Shown piece by piece: positions 41,487 to 50,890 of a stretch of 64,000 nucleotides of DNA (position 1 is the stretch's first letter; every line of letters starts with the position of its first letter). The stretch is taken from assembly GCF_003057885.1 (NCBI RefSeq), contig NZ_QAGK01000014.1, positions 1 to 64,000 on the forward strand, given 5' to 3'. The notes below the pieces were generated by a model. The model was not told the DNA's origin and searched no databases. It saw only the letters and a list, made by a program, of their open reading frames with translations. The position numbers and the translations under genes are program-made. Source of the stretch: Oceaniglobus ichthyenteri (GTDB lineage Bacteria; Pseudomonadota; Alphaproteobacteria; Rhodobacterales; Rhodobacteraceae).

Positions 41487-42390
41487 TTGCGTCGCCTGCC
41501 GCCTCTTCGCCGGCCAAGGGATCAGGCAGGGGCGCGGTGTTTACGGGTTGATCCGATAGCGCGCGTTTGGCCCTGTCAAGTTCGGCGTTCAAAAACCCAC
41601 CCAACAAAACCACATAGGCGCTGAGATAGAGCCACATCAGCAATGCAATGACCGCGCCCAACGTGCCATAGATTTCGTTATATTTGCCAAAGTTGGCCAG
41701 ATAATAGGAAAACCCATAAGACGCCGCCGCCCAGATCAGCATCGCCACCACCGCACCGGGGGTAAACCACCGGGGCCGATGGCCGCGCCGATTGGGGCCA
41801 AAGCGATAAATCAAACTCAGGCCCATCAACACAACGCTGAGCGCGATCAGCCAACTGACGCTGGACAAGGCAAGCTGTGTCAGCGGCCCAAGCGGCAAAA
41901 GAACCAACAAGATCGGCACAATCACCACCGAGGCCAACGCCACCAGCGACACACCGACCAACGCCAGCGTCATGCCAAAGGCAACCAGGATCTGGCGCAA
42001 ACTGGTTCGGTTCGGGATACGATAAATCGCATTCAGACCCCGGATCAGCGCGGCCACCCCGGCACGGGTTGACCAAAGCGCGGCAACGGTTGAAATGACC
42101 GTCGCCCAACCCAACGCGCTGCTGTTGCCACTGACAAGGCGGTTCACCTGATCGTCCAGTATCACAAATGCTTCGGGCGGCATGAATTCAACCAGAAGGC
42201 TGAGCTGCGCTTCGACAATGGCCGGGTCCGACACGATGCCCCAAAGCGCGATCACCGCCGCAACCGCCGGAAAAATTGCCAGCATCGCATAAAAAGCAAC
42301 CCCGGCCGCAATCAGGCCGAGGTTCAATTCGTGCATTCCATTGAAAACGGCCAGACTTGCCCGCCACCAGATTTTGATCGTCTGGTTCAT
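41479..42390 (-). CDS. YihY/virulence factor BrkB family membrane protein
   Basis: 303-residue polytopic protein of the UPF0761/YihY family (once called RNase BN in error). Conserved parts are LGLIAAGVAFYAMLAIFPAVAAVIALWG, ALWSTRAGVAALIRGLNAIYR, and FGKYNEIYGTLGAVIALLMWLYLSAYVVLLGGFLNAELDR. Role not established. ATG 42390 has AAAGGAG just before it; a longer in-frame start at 42495 would cover the upstream small gene. It follows the PLDc_N gene by 23 bases and is probably driven by the same EcfG-type promoter. Confidence 0.92.
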   Translation of the reverse strand: MNQTIKIWWRASLAVFNGMHELNLGLIAAGVAFYAMLAIFPAVAAVIALWGIVSDPAIVEAQLSLLVEFMPPEAFVILDDQVNRLVSGNSSALGWATVISTVAALWSTRAGVAALIRGLNAIYRIPNRTSLRQILVAFGMTLALVGVSLVALASVVIVPILLVLLPLGPLTQLALSSVSWLIALSVVLMGLSLIYRFGPNRRGHRPRWFTPGAVVAMLIWAAASYGFSYYLANFGKYNEIYGTLGAVIALLMWLYLSAYVVLLGGFLNAELDRAKRALSDQPVNTAPLPDPLAGEEAAGDAIT

Positions 42391-42413
42391 TGCCGCTCCT
42401 TTGGGTGAGTTCC

Positions 42414-42599
42414 TTAGGCGGTTTGACCACGCGGGCCTGCAAAGAACCAGATGATAAAGCCAATGATGGGCAGGATCAGCACCAACAGTGACCACAAAAC
42501 CTTATTCCCGGTGCTGTTGCGCGAACTGATGATAGAAATCAGCGCCCAAATATCCAACACCAATACGATTAATCCTCCGATACCACCAATATCCAACAT
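42414..42599 (-). CDS. PLDc_N-domain small membrane protein (61 aa)
   Basis: 61 residues with two transmembrane helices (GGIGGLIVLVLDIWALISII; VLWSLLVLILPIIGFIIWFFAGP), the PLDc_N (cardiolipin-synthase N-terminal) pattern standing alone. Such proteins are often stress-induced. ATG 42599 has AGGAG at its usual distance; a frame extending to 42839 is not conserved. It leads a two-gene transcript with YihY from a consensus EcfG-type promoter. Confidence 0.88.
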   Translation of the reverse strand: MLDIGGIGGLIVLVLDIWALISIISSRNSTGNKVLWSLLVLILPIIGFIIWFFAGPRGQTA

Positions 42600-42634
42600 A
42601 ACTCTTTCTCCTGTCAAACGACTGTTGAATATCA

Positions 42635-42660
42635 AACGCCTGTGGCGCCCTGCGGGTTCC
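42635..42660 (-). promoter_or_regulatory. EcfG-type promoter of the PLDc_N-YihY pair
   Basis: Minus strand: GGAAC (42660-42656), 17-base spacer, CGTT (42638-42635): exact consensus, about 35 bases before the PLDc_N ATG. Confidence 0.8.
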
Positions 42661-42831
42661 GGTTGTGCCCGCGACGTGGCCCTGACCGGGGTCGAACAGG
42701 GGCTGTTATCCTGTGCAGATTTTTCAGGGACTGTCGGGCAGGGGGACAATGGCTGTGAAGTTTCCAGTGTCCGGGGCCAGGGCGATCTGCGATAGACAAG
42801 GCGATGATGACCGGAAAACAAGGCTGTTGTG

Positions 42832-43011
42832 ATGTTCAAATTTGACCACCCGTTTTACAAACCTCTGTGGCGGCGCATCGCCATTACTGCGTTTTGCGCA
42901 CTTTGGGCCATGTTCGAACTGTCGATGGGGGCGCATGTCTGGGCGATGATATTCGCCGCCCTTGCCGGGCTGACGGCGTATCATTTTTTCATCGTCTGGA
43001 AAGACGACTGA
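42832..43011 (+). CDS. Small conserved membrane protein (59 aa)
   Basis: 59 residues: a polar, aromatic N-terminus (MFKFDHPFYKPLWRR), then two hydrophobic helices (IAITAFCALWAMFELSMG; VWAMIFAALAGLTAYHFFIVW), ending KDD. I recall similar short proteins in Rhodobacterales without a known role. The ATG at 42832 has AAGG upstream; a GTG codon lies just before it. It is convergent with the GH25 gene. Confidence 0.75.
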   Translation: MFKFDHPFYKPLWRRIAITAFCALWAMFELSMGAHVWAMIFAALAGLTAYHFFIVWKDD

Positions 43012-43020
43012 GCCGCGCCC

Positions 43021-43809
43021 CTAGCGCAATGTGCGCGCGGCCAGCCAGGCCTGCCAATCGGCGGGGCTTCCGACAAAGGTGTTCAGATCAACCTTGCCCT
43101 GTATTCCCGGCACAAGGCCGGTGCCGGAATATTGCCAGAACGTCCAGCGCGCGCCGGGATATACCTTTGACGGATGATCGGCGACCGCGCGAAGCCAGGT
43201 TTCCTCGCCCAGTTGCGCGATGGCGTTGCGATCCCAGAAATCGGGTGTGGTATAAATAACGGGCCGCTGGCCGTAATGGCGCGCGATGATGTCGATGAAA
43301 ATCCGCGCCTCGCGGCGGACATGGTCGGGCGAGGGGCGGTTGGTGCAGGTGGGTGATCGGTGGTTCCATTCAAGATCCAGAACCGGGGGCAGGGCGCGGG
43401 GCGTGCGCGGTACGTTTTCAATGAACCACCGGGCCTGTGTGCGGGCATCTGTGCAGAAATAGAAAAAGTGATAGGCCCCCGGGATCACGCCTGCGCGCTG
43501 TGCGCCGGTGAAATATTCGGTGAATTTCGGATCGCGTCTGTCGCCGCCCTCTGTCGCCTTGAGATAGGCGAAATTCACGCCATTGGCCCGGGCGGTCGGC
43601 CAATCAATCGCCCCCTGCCAACGTGACGCATCAATCCCATGCACGCGGTACCCGCCGGGGTTGCGCCCGGTAAAGGGGTGCGGATCGGCATCGCTGAAAT
43701 TGGCGCGTGTGGCGGCGGGAAACGGCCCGCCTTGCCCCATGCCCACAGGGGCCGGGCGCGGCGCGCAGGCCACAAGCGTCAGTGCCAGGATGATATACAG
43801 GATTCGCAT
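43021..43809 (-). CDS. Glycoside hydrolase family 25 (lysozyme-like) lipoprotein
   Basis: 262 residues. A lipoprotein signal (ILALTLVAC, lipobox cysteine at about 15) precedes a GH25 domain: GIDASRWQGAIDWPTARANGVNFAYLKATEGGDRRDPKF, then GAYHFFYFCTDA, then PVLDLEWN with the catalytic Asp/Glu pair, and VIYTTPDFWDRN. These enzymes cut N-acetylmuramyl bonds of peptidoglycan. A periplasmic lipoprotein form suggests cell-wall remodelling, not attack on other cells. It lies 48 bases after the dehydrogenase gene upstream. Confidence 0.92.
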   Translation of the reverse strand: MRILYIILALTLVACAPRPAPVGMGQGGPFPAATRANFSDADPHPFTGRNPGGYRVHGIDASRWQGAIDWPTARANGVNFAYLKATEGGDRRDPKFTEYFTGAQRAGVIPGAYHFFYFCTDARTQARWFIENVPRTPRALPPVLDLEWNHRSPTCTNRPSPDHVRREARIFIDIIARHYGQRPVIYTTPDFWDRNAIAQLGEETWLRAVADHPSKVYPGARWTFWQYSGTGLVPGIQGKVDLNTFVGSPADWQAWLAARTLR

Positions 43810-43857
43810 GGGATCACCCTATCGTTTCAACGGCGCGCGGCAATGCCCAACCGAGGG

Positions 43858-44928
43858 TCAGGCAAACCGCCGGGGCGAAAGTGCGGCAACGGCCGACGCC
43901 TCTAACATGGGGGGGCGCCCGTTCACCAGATCGCCCAGCAATTGCGCGGCGGCGGGTGCGGTCTGAAACCCATATCCACCTTGCCCGGCAAGCCAGTAAA
44001 ACCCCGGCACTTGCCCATCAGCGCCAATCACCAGCGCGCGATCCGGCGCAAAGGTGCGCAGCCCGGCCCAGTTGTGGGTGATACGGGTGACGGGTTCGGT
44101 GACCATCTCCTGATACCGCTCCAACCCTTCGGCCAGAACCATATCGTCGGCCCAGGCATCCTGAGGCGACAGGGCGTGTTCTTCGCAGGGGGACACCAGC
44201 CATTGCCCGGCGTCAGGTTTGGCATACCAGCCCTCATCCACCCCGTCGACGAACGGCCAATCGGTAACATCATGCCCGCCCGGAGGGGCCATCACCGCCA
44301 TTGACCGGCGATAGGGTTGCAGACCCAAGGGCGTGACCCCGGCCATCTGTGCCACGTTGTCGGCCCAGGCCCCGGCGGCATTCACCAACATATCGGCCTG
44401 TGCGCTGCCGCCCGGCCAGGTTACATGCCAACGGCCCTGGTCGCGGTGAATTTCGCTGATCCGCGCGCCGGTTTCAAACACCGCACCTTGAGCCAAAGCC
44501 TGTTTGCGATACCCCTGAATCAACAGATCGGTGTCCAGATCATGCACATCGGGGCGATATCCCGCATGGGCCACACTGGCGCGGTTCAGGATCGGAAACA
44601 GCGATTGCGCCGTATCCAGATCCAGTTCGGTCAGGCCGAATGCCGCATTTTCGATGACAAAACTGTCGTGCTGGTCGGTTCGTGCCAACAACATCACGCC
44701 GCGTTGGCGCAGAATGCCGTTGTCGTGCAGATGCGCAGCACTGGCCCGGTTCAGGGCGCGCACCGTGTCATTGCCGTAATCCTGCAAAAACATCGCCGCC
44801 GACCGCCCCGACGCGTGATAGGCAAGGTGCGGTTCGGCCTCAATCAGTGTCACGTGCGCATCGCGTGACAGCGCAGCGGCCGCCGATACGCCGGCAATGC
44901 CACCACCGATAACGATGATATCGCTCAT
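43858..44928 (-). CDS. FAD-dependent D-amino-acid dehydrogenase (DauA-like)
   Basis: 356-residue DAO-family flavoprotein. The N-terminal dinucleotide fold is IIVIGGGIAGVSAAAAL, then EPHLAYHASGRSAAMFLQDYG. VNAAGAWADNVAQMAGVTPLGLQPYRRSMAV and THNWAGLRTFAPDRALVIG closely resemble Pseudomonas D-arginine dehydrogenase DauA, as does the end FYWLAGQGGYGFQTAPAAAQLL. It probably oxidises D-amino acids to oxo acids and passes electrons to quinone. It overlaps the aldo/keto reductase gene by four bases. Confidence 0.9.
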   Translation of the reverse strand: MSDIIVIGGGIAGVSAAAALSRDAHVTLIEAEPHLAYHASGRSAAMFLQDYGNDTVRALNRASAAHLHDNGILRQRGVMLLARTDQHDSFVIENAAFGLTELDLDTAQSLFPILNRASVAHAGYRPDVHDLDTDLLIQGYRKQALAQGAVFETGARISEIHRDQGRWHVTWPGGSAQADMLVNAAGAWADNVAQMAGVTPLGLQPYRRSMAVMAPPGGHDVTDWPFVDGVDEGWYAKPDAGQWLVSPCEEHALSPQDAWADDMVLAEGLERYQEMVTEPVTRITHNWAGLRTFAPDRALVIGADGQVPGFYWLAGQGGYGFQTAPAAAQLLGDLVNGRPPMLEASAVAALSPRRFA

Positions 44929-45860
44929 GCTTCCTCAAGGCGGTCGGTGGCAGGGGGCGGTGTGGGCGACAGCGCAGACAGGCGCGCATAAAGCGCATCG
45001 TTCATTTCAAACGACAATGCATCCAGCGACGGTTGCAACTGTTCCACATTGCGCGCGCTGATGATCGGGGCTGTAACACCCGGATGGCGCGCGGCCCAGG
45101 CCACCGCCAAGGTGGCGGGGTTCACCCCGATGTCGCGCCCGATTTCGGCCAATCCGGCGGCGGCGTCCAGCATCCATTGTTGACCATAGCGTGTCTTATA
45201 TCTGGCATCATCGGCCAAACGCCCGCTTTCCCCTGCGGCGTATTTCCCTGTCAAAAGGCCGCCACCCAGGGGGGAGTAGGGCACGATGGCAATATCTTCG
45301 GCCTGGGCCATGGGCAAAATCTCAACCTCGGCCTGTCGTTTGACGAGGTTGTACATGGGTTGAAACATCGCGATCCGGGTGTCGAATTGCGCCGCGACGG
45401 CCTGTGCTTTCATCACTTGCCAGGCGGCATAGTTCGACACGCCGATATGATCGAATTTGCCCGCCTGCTGCAATTCGGCCAGGGTTTCGAAGGTTTCTTC
45501 AACCGGCGTTTCATCATCCCAGCGGTGCAGGTATAATATTTCGACCCGGTCCATTTTAAGCCGGTCCAGACATTCGGCAAAGCTGGCGCGCAGGTTGTCG
45601 CGGCCACCGCCGCCCTGATACCCCACCTTGGTGGCGATGATCAGCTGATCACGATCCTGCGCCGCAAACTGCCCCAAAAGCCGTTCGGATTCGCCGCCCG
45701 TATAAACATAGGCGGTATCGAAAAAGTTGATCCCGGCCGCGCGGCAGGCATCATACATTTCGCGTGATTGGGTGGCGTCCGCCTTGCCGCCAAATTGCAT
45801 GGCGCCAAAACAAAACCGGGAAAGCGGGGCGCCATTTGGCGCGGTGAATGAATGTGTCAT
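44925..45860 (-). CDS. Aldo/keto reductase
   Basis: 311-residue TIM-barrel oxidoreductase using NADPH. Catalytic tetrad context is visible: FFDTAYVYTGGESERLLG (Asp, Tyr), IATKVGYQ (Lys), EILYLHRWDDETP (His). VPYSPLGGGLLTGKYA is the typical cofactor segment. The start MTHSFTAP at 45860 is chosen because conserved sequence starts there; an ATG seven codons upstream is possible and neither has a clear ribosome site. It is coupled to the DauA-like gene and separated from the transporter by a terminator. Substrate unknown. Confidence 0.9.
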   Translation of the reverse strand: MTHSFTAPNGAPLSRFCFGAMQFGGKADATQSREMYDACRAAGINFFDTAYVYTGGESERLLGQFAAQDRDQLIIATKVGYQGGGGRDNLRASFAECLDRLKMDRVEILYLHRWDDETPVEETFETLAELQQAGKFDHIGVSNYAAWQVMKAQAVAAQFDTRIAMFQPMYNLVKRQAEVEILPMAQAEDIAIVPYSPLGGGLLTGKYAAGESGRLADDARYKTRYGQQWMLDAAAGLAEIGRDIGVNPATLAVAWAARHPGVTAPIISARNVEQLQPSLDALSFEMNDALYARLSALSPTPPPATDRLEEA

Positions 45861-45920
45861 GGCCAAAAGGTGCCATGCCAAACATGGTTTGAACAGCCCC
45901 CCGTCAGGTCGTGTTCAAAT

Positions 45921-45952
45921 AAAAAAGGGCGCGCCAGTTGCCCGGCGCGCCC
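45921..45952 (-). terminator. Rho-independent terminator after the BMP-protein gene
   Basis: On the minus strand, GGGCGCGCC and GGCGCGCCC arms (45952-45944 and 45935-45927) are followed by TTTTTT (45926-45921). It ends the purine-transporter transcript 22 bases after the stop. Confidence 0.9.
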
Positions 45953-45973
45953 CAAATTCAAAACACCGTCAGC

Positions 45974-47047
45974 TTAGTTGGGGATTTCGCTCTTCATGCC
46001 TTCGACATAGAAATCCATGCTCAGCAGCGCGCCATCCTCGGCGGTTTCGCCTTCGGCCAACCATACACTGCCGTCCTGCTTGTTCAGCGGTCCGGTGAAG
46101 GGATGATACTCGCCCGCGGCGATCTTGTCCTTCAGCGCGAGAGCTTCTTCTTTCACATCTTCAGGGATGCCGGTGATCTCGCCGATTTCGACCATTCCGG
46201 GTGCGATACCGTCCCAGGTGTCTGACGTTTCCCATGTGCCATCCATCACCGCCTGAACGCGGTCGATGTAATAGGGGGCCCAGTTGTCGATGATCGAACT
46301 GACGCGTGGCATGGGTTTGTATTCGGCCATATCCGAAGCCTGACCAAATGCGATCACGTTACCGGCCTCTTGGGCGGCGGCGTGGGGCGCGGTTGAATCC
46401 GTGTGCTGCAAAAGAACGTCGTTGCCCTGTTCGATCAGGGCCTTGGCGGCGTCGGCCTCTTTGGCGGGGTCAAACCACGTGTAAGCCCAGATGATATTGA
46501 ATTCGACATCAGGATTGGCCTTTTTGGCATGAATATAGGCCGAATTGATGCCGCGCAGGACCTCGGGAATGGGGAAAGACGCGATATAGCCGATCTTGTT
46601 GGTCTTGGTCATCTTGCCCGCGATATGACCCAGAACAGCGCGCCCTTCGTAAAAACGGGCGTTGTAGATGGCCAGATTGGGGGCTGTCTTGTATCCGGTG
46701 GCGTGCTCGAATTTCACATTCGGGAACTTTGCCGCAACATTGGCAGCCGGGTCCATGAATCCGAACGAGGTGGCAAAAATCAGATCGGTTCCTGACAGCG
46801 CCATTTGCGTCATCACCCGCTCGGCGTCGGCGCCTTCGGGCACGCTTTCCTGATAGACGGTTTCGACCTTGTCGCCAAAATGTTCGATAACCTTCAGGCG
46901 GGCCTGATCGTGTTCATAGGTGTATCCGCCATCACCGATCGGCCCGACATAAACAAATCCGACTTTCACCTTGTCGGTTTGGGCGAATGCGCCCGTGGCC
47001 AATACGGCAAGCGCAGCGGTGGCGCCCAAAAGTGTTCTGCGTTTCAT
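45974..47047 (-). CDS. BMP-family ABC transporter substrate-binding protein
   Basis: 357 residues: a cleavable signal peptide (MKRRTLLGATAALAVLATGAFA, no lipobox), then a BMP/PnrA-type periplasmic binding fold: VKVGFVYVGPIGDGGYTYEHD, GTDLIFATSFGFMDPAANVAAKFPNV, and NKIGYIASFPIPEVLRGINSAY. Members bind purine nucleosides or bases. With the ATPase and two permeases upstream it makes a complete importer. It is the last gene of that group, 99 bases after the second permease, ending at a strong terminator; this is consistent with separate high expression. Confidence 0.93.
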   Translation of the reverse strand: MKRRTLLGATAALAVLATGAFAQTDKVKVGFVYVGPIGDGGYTYEHDQARLKVIEHFGDKVETVYQESVPEGADAERVMTQMALSGTDLIFATSFGFMDPAANVAAKFPNVKFEHATGYKTAPNLAIYNARFYEGRAVLGHIAGKMTKTNKIGYIASFPIPEVLRGINSAYIHAKKANPDVEFNIIWAYTWFDPAKEADAAKALIEQGNDVLLQHTDSTAPHAAAQEAGNVIAFGQASDMAEYKPMPRVSSIIDNWAPYYIDRVQAVMDGTWETSDTWDGIAPGMVEIGEITGIPEDVKEEALALKDKIAAGEYHPFTGPLNKQDGSVWLAEGETAEDGALLSMDFYVEGMKSEIPN

Positions 47048-47146
47048 GTTTGCGACTCCCTTAATACGTTTTCGATAGTACCATGATTGGTTTTCGGTGT
47101 GTTGGGCAAGCGTGATGTTACAATTCCCACAAGGATTTCCATAGGT

Positions 47147-48076
47147 TCAGGATGAGGCATGGAAAATCCGGCCCAGCATTGCGGGTGCAACGGCGGCCCC
47201 CCTTTGCGTGGCCGACATGATGACCAGCACGATGATGGTAATCACAAACGGCGACATCGACAGTATTTCAACCGGCACCGGCACGCCCGCCGCCTGCAGG
47301 TTCAATTGCAACACGGTGATGCCGCCAAAAAGATAGGCGCCCAGCAAAACACGGCCCGCGCGCCAACTGGAAAATACCACAATCGCCAGCGCGATCCAGC
47401 CGGCACCGGCGGTCATGCCATCGGTCCATTGGGGCACGCGCACCAGGCTGATATAGGCGCCGCCCATGCCCGCACAGGCCCCGCCAAAGGCAATGGCGGC
47501 CAGGCGAATGCGCACCACCTTGTATCCCAGGGCGTGGGCCGCATCATGGCTTTCCCCGACCGCGCGCAAGATCAGCCCGCCGCGGGTGAATTTCAAAAAC
47601 GCCCAGACAGCGGCGACAAGGGCAAGGGCGAAATACACCATCCAATCGTGGCTGAACAAAATCCGCCCGACCACCGGCAGATCGCTCAGCGGGCCCATGT
47701 CCAACTTGGGTGTCGCGGGCGGTTTGATGCCGCGATAACCTTGGCCGATCATTGCCGAAATCCCCAACCCGAACAGCGTCAGCGCCAGCCCGGTCGCCAC
47801 CTGATTGCTGAGCAAATATTGGGTCAGTATCCCAAAGATCAAAGCCATGACCGCGCCGCCAACCGCCGCCAGAACAAAGCCCAGAACCGGCGATCCGGTT
47901 TCAACCGCCACGGCAAAGCCGCAGATCGCACCGGTGATCATCATGCCCTCAACCCCCAAGTTCAGAACCCCGGATTTTTCCACCACCAATTCGCCCAGTG
48001 CTGCCAGGATAATCGGCGTTGAGGCCACCATCAGCGATGCAATCAGCAATACAGGATCAATCGCGCCCAAGTTCAT
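47147..48076 (-). CDS. ABC transporter permease (nucleoside/purine type)
   Basis: 309-residue BPD_transp_2 (LIV-H/RbsC-like) permease with about eight hydrophobic segments. Clear markers are LAALGELVVEKSGVLNLGVEGMM and GLALTLFGLGISAMIGQGYRG. The 'E-K-SGVLNLGVEG' opening is typical of the second permease of BMP-type nucleoside systems. It overlaps the first permease gene by four bases. Confidence 0.92.
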   Translation of the reverse strand: MNLGAIDPVLLIASLMVASTPIILAALGELVVEKSGVLNLGVEGMMITGAICGFAVAVETGSPVLGFVLAAVGGAVMALIFGILTQYLLSNQVATGLALTLFGLGISAMIGQGYRGIKPPATPKLDMGPLSDLPVVGRILFSHDWMVYFALALVAAVWAFLKFTRGGLILRAVGESHDAAHALGYKVVRIRLAAIAFGGACAGMGGAYISLVRVPQWTDGMTAGAGWIALAIVVFSSWRAGRVLLGAYLFGGITVLQLNLQAAGVPVPVEILSMSPFVITIIVLVIMSATQRGAAVAPAMLGRIFHASS

Positions 48077-49158
48077 ACCGTCGCCCCCTTGCCAATCCGC
48101 ACGCGGTAATTGGTCAATACATCAACAGCCAACAGAAAAAACAGCAACATTCCCTGAAACGCCTGAATCGCCGCCGCCGGCAGGCCCAGCATGAATTGCG
48201 CCAATTCGCCCCCGATATAGGTCAGCGCCATCAACAGTCCCGCCAGCAAAATGCCCACCGGGTGCAACCGCCCCAAAAACGCCACGATAATGGCGGTAAA
48301 CCCATAACCGATGTTGAAATCAATGCTGATCTGGCCCGCCGGGCCGGCCACTTCGAACACGCCGGCCAATCCCGCCAACCCACCCGAGAGACCAAGGCAC
48401 AACAAAACAAGGCGTGCAGGGTTCACCCCGGCAAACCGTGCCGCCCGCGGGCTTTGCCCGGCCAGACGAATGTGAAACCCGGTCATATGCCGGTTCAACA
48501 GGATATAGGCAAAGATCACCGCGATAAACGCCGCCACCACGCCCCAATGCATGCCCGTGCCCGCAATCAATTCGGGGTTCGATGCAGCGCCGTATTGCTG
48601 CAAATTCCGGCTGCCCGGAAATCCGCCACCTTCGGGGTTACGCAACAGGCCCAGTGCCATCGAGGCAAGGATTTGTTCGGCCACATAAACCAGCAAGAGC
48701 GATACCAAAATCTCGTTGGTGTTGAACCGTGTGCGCAATATCCCCGGAATCATTGCCCATGCAAATCCGCCCAACGCCCCGGCCGCCACCATCAGCGGAA
48801 AGATGATCCACAAATCCGCCGGATAAAACGCCAACGCCACCGATGCGCCACAGATCGCGCCGATGATGTATTGCCCTTCGGCCCCGATGTTCCAGACCCC
48901 GGCGCGAAACCCCAGCGACAGACCGATCGCGATCAAAATCAAAGGCCCCGCCTTGACCAAAAGCTGTGGGCGGGAATATCCGGCAAATTGCGGATCAAAC
49001 AAAGGATCCCAGAATATCGTGCGGATCGCCGCCACCGGGTCTTTGCCCAGCAATGCAAACATGATCCCACCCGCAACCATCGTCAGCAGCACGGCAACCA
49101 AAGGCGTTGCCACTGTCCATACCTTTGAGGGTTCGGGGCGTTTTTCCAACCGGATCAT
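48073..49158 (-). CDS. ABC transporter permease (nucleoside/purine type)
   Basis: 361-residue partner permease of the same BPD_transp_2 family, with about nine hydrophobic segments. Markers: PLILIAIGLSLGFRAGVWNIGAEGQYIIGAI and RTRFNTNEILVSLLLVYVAEQIL. The 'G-x-WNIGAEGQ' motif is diagnostic of the first permease in BMP-type systems. It starts 36 bases after the ATPase gene's stop. Confidence 0.92.
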   Translation of the reverse strand: MIRLEKRPEPSKVWTVATPLVAVLLTMVAGGIMFALLGKDPVAAIRTIFWDPLFDPQFAGYSRPQLLVKAGPLILIAIGLSLGFRAGVWNIGAEGQYIIGAICGASVALAFYPADLWIIFPLMVAAGALGGFAWAMIPGILRTRFNTNEILVSLLLVYVAEQILASMALGLLRNPEGGGFPGSRNLQQYGAASNPELIAGTGMHWGVVAAFIAVIFAYILLNRHMTGFHIRLAGQSPRAARFAGVNPARLVLLCLGLSGGLAGLAGVFEVAGPAGQISIDFNIGYGFTAIIVAFLGRLHPVGILLAGLLMALTYIGGELAQFMLGLPAAAIQAFQGMLLFFLLAVDVLTNYRVRIGKGATV

Positions 49159-49194
49159 CGGCAGCCCCCCGTTGTGTTGAATTGTTCGGAAAAT

Positions 49195-50724
49195 TCAGCC
49201 GCCGACATGGGCCACCTCCATATCATGTGCGCCGCCCAACATCAGGCCGATATCCTCAACACTCAGCCCTTGCGCGGGGCGGGCGGGCGACAGGGTGCCT
49301 TCGTTCATGGCGCAAAACCGGTCGGATATTTCCATCAGCTCGTCCAGATCCTGACTGATCACGATGACGGCGGCACCTTGGTCGGCCAGATCCAGAAGAG
49401 CCTGGCGAATTGCAGCAGCGGCGCTGGCATCGACGCCCCATGTGGGTTGGTTCACGACCAGCACGCCGGGGTGTTGCAAAATCTCGCGCCCGATGACGAA
49501 TTTCTGCAAATTCCCCCCCGACAGGGCCCGCGCCGCATTGCCGGGGCCGGGGGTGCGCACATCGAATTTCTTGATGATATCCTCGGCAAATTGCCGCGCC
49601 GCGCGCCAGTTCAGAAACCCGTTGTGCACCAGGTTCTTGCGCTGTGCGCCGGTCAGCATGGCATTTTCCGTCAGGCTCATATCCGGGGCGGCGGCATGGC
49701 CCAGACGCTCTTCCGGGGCGGTAAGCAGCCCAAGGGCGCGCCGCGCGTTGGGGCCTTTGTCGCCGATGGGCGCGCCGTTCAGGGTGATTGCACCGGGGGT
49801 TGTCACCATCTCGCCCGACAGGGCCGACAACAGTTCATCCTGTCCGTTTCCGGCCACCCCGCCGATGCCCAACACTTCGCCCGCGCACAGGTTCAGCGCG
49901 ATATCCTTTAGCGCCGTGCCAAAGGCATGGGCCGCGGGCAATGACAGCCCCTGCACCGACAGAACCTGTGCGCCCGCATCGCGCGCGTCGCGTGACGGCG
50001 TGTGCAATGTTTGCCCCACCATCAATTCGGCCAATTCCCGCGCCGATTTTTCGCGCGGATTGCAATTGGCCACGACTTTCCCCAACCGCAGGATCGTGGC
50101 CCCGTCGCACAGGTCGCGAATTTCCTCAAGCTTGTGGGAAATATACAGAATCGCCGTGCCCTCGGCCGCCAATTGGCGCAGGGTGCGGAACAAGATCTCA
50201 ACCTCTTGCGGGGTCAGAACGCTGGTGGGTTCGTCCATGATCAGAAGTTTCGGATCTTGCAACAGGCAGCGGATGATCTCGATCCTCTGGCGCTCCCCGG
50301 CGCTCAACTCGCCCACCTGCCGGGTCGGATCAAGCGGCAGGCCATATTCATGGCTGACCTCGCGGATCCGCGCCGACAGGGTGCGCCGGGGCGGTGGGTT
50401 CTCCATGCCCAGGGCGATGTTTTCGGCCACATCCAGCGCATTGAACAGGGAAAAATGTTGAAATACCATCGCCACGCCTGCCGCGCGCGCCGCATTGGGC
50501 GTGGCCGGGGCATAGGGCGCACCGCGCAGATGCATCGTGCCACTGTCAGGGCGCACCAGACCATAGATCATTTTGACCAGTGTGGATTTGCCCGCCCCGT
50601 TTTCGCCAAGCAGTGCATGCACCTTGCCCGGTGCCACGCTAAACCCGACATTGTCGTTGGCCACGACACCAGGATAGGCCTTGGTCAATCCGTCGATCCG
50701 CAATAGTTCAGCGGTTTGTGTCAC
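49195..50724 (-). CDS. ABC transporter ATP-binding protein, two ATPase domains
   Basis: 509 residues holding two fused ABC domains, as in RbsA/NupO-type importers. Domain 1: GENGAGKSTLVKMIYG Walker A (about 37-52), LSAGERQRIEI signature, LLIMDEPTSVLTP Walker B. Domain 2 has a degenerate Walker A-like GVAGNGQDELLSALSG, LSGGNLQKFVIGRE signature and VLVVNQPTWGVD. The asymmetry is normal for the family. It lies 166 bases downstream of xdhB, so it may be co-regulated with xanthine dehydrogenase. Confidence 0.93.
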   Translation of the reverse strand: MTQTAELLRIDGLTKAYPGVVANDNVGFSVAPGKVHALLGENGAGKSTLVKMIYGLVRPDSGTMHLRGAPYAPATPNAARAAGVAMVFQHFSLFNALDVAENIALGMENPPPRRTLSARIREVSHEYGLPLDPTRQVGELSAGERQRIEIIRCLLQDPKLLIMDEPTSVLTPQEVEILFRTLRQLAAEGTAILYISHKLEEIRDLCDGATILRLGKVVANCNPREKSARELAELMVGQTLHTPSRDARDAGAQVLSVQGLSLPAAHAFGTALKDIALNLCAGEVLGIGGVAGNGQDELLSALSGEMVTTPGAITLNGAPIGDKGPNARRALGLLTAPEERLGHAAAPDMSLTENAMLTGAQRKNLVHNGFLNWRAARQFAEDIIKKFDVRTPGPGNAARALSGGNLQKFVIGREILQHPGVLVVNQPTWGVDASAAAAIRQALLDLADQGAAVIVISQDLDELMEISDRFCAMNEGTLSPARPAQGLSVEDIGLMLGGAHDMEVAHVGG

Positions 50725-50890
50725 GCGTGCGCCCTCGCTGCTAAAGGTTCCTTCTGGCCCAGTCCTGAAAACGAGGCAACGGTCTTTGTTTTGAAAACCG
50801 GGTCTATTTTCGCGCCCGGGCAGTTTGTCGGGCGGGGGATCGGGCCGTGTCGGGGTGGGGTGAAAGCGGGAATTTGCGGCAAATCAAACG

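Noticed and set aside
48019-49128. Long plus-strand open frame opposite the ABC permease gene
   Set aside because: No recognisable protein features; a shadow of a well-supported permease.
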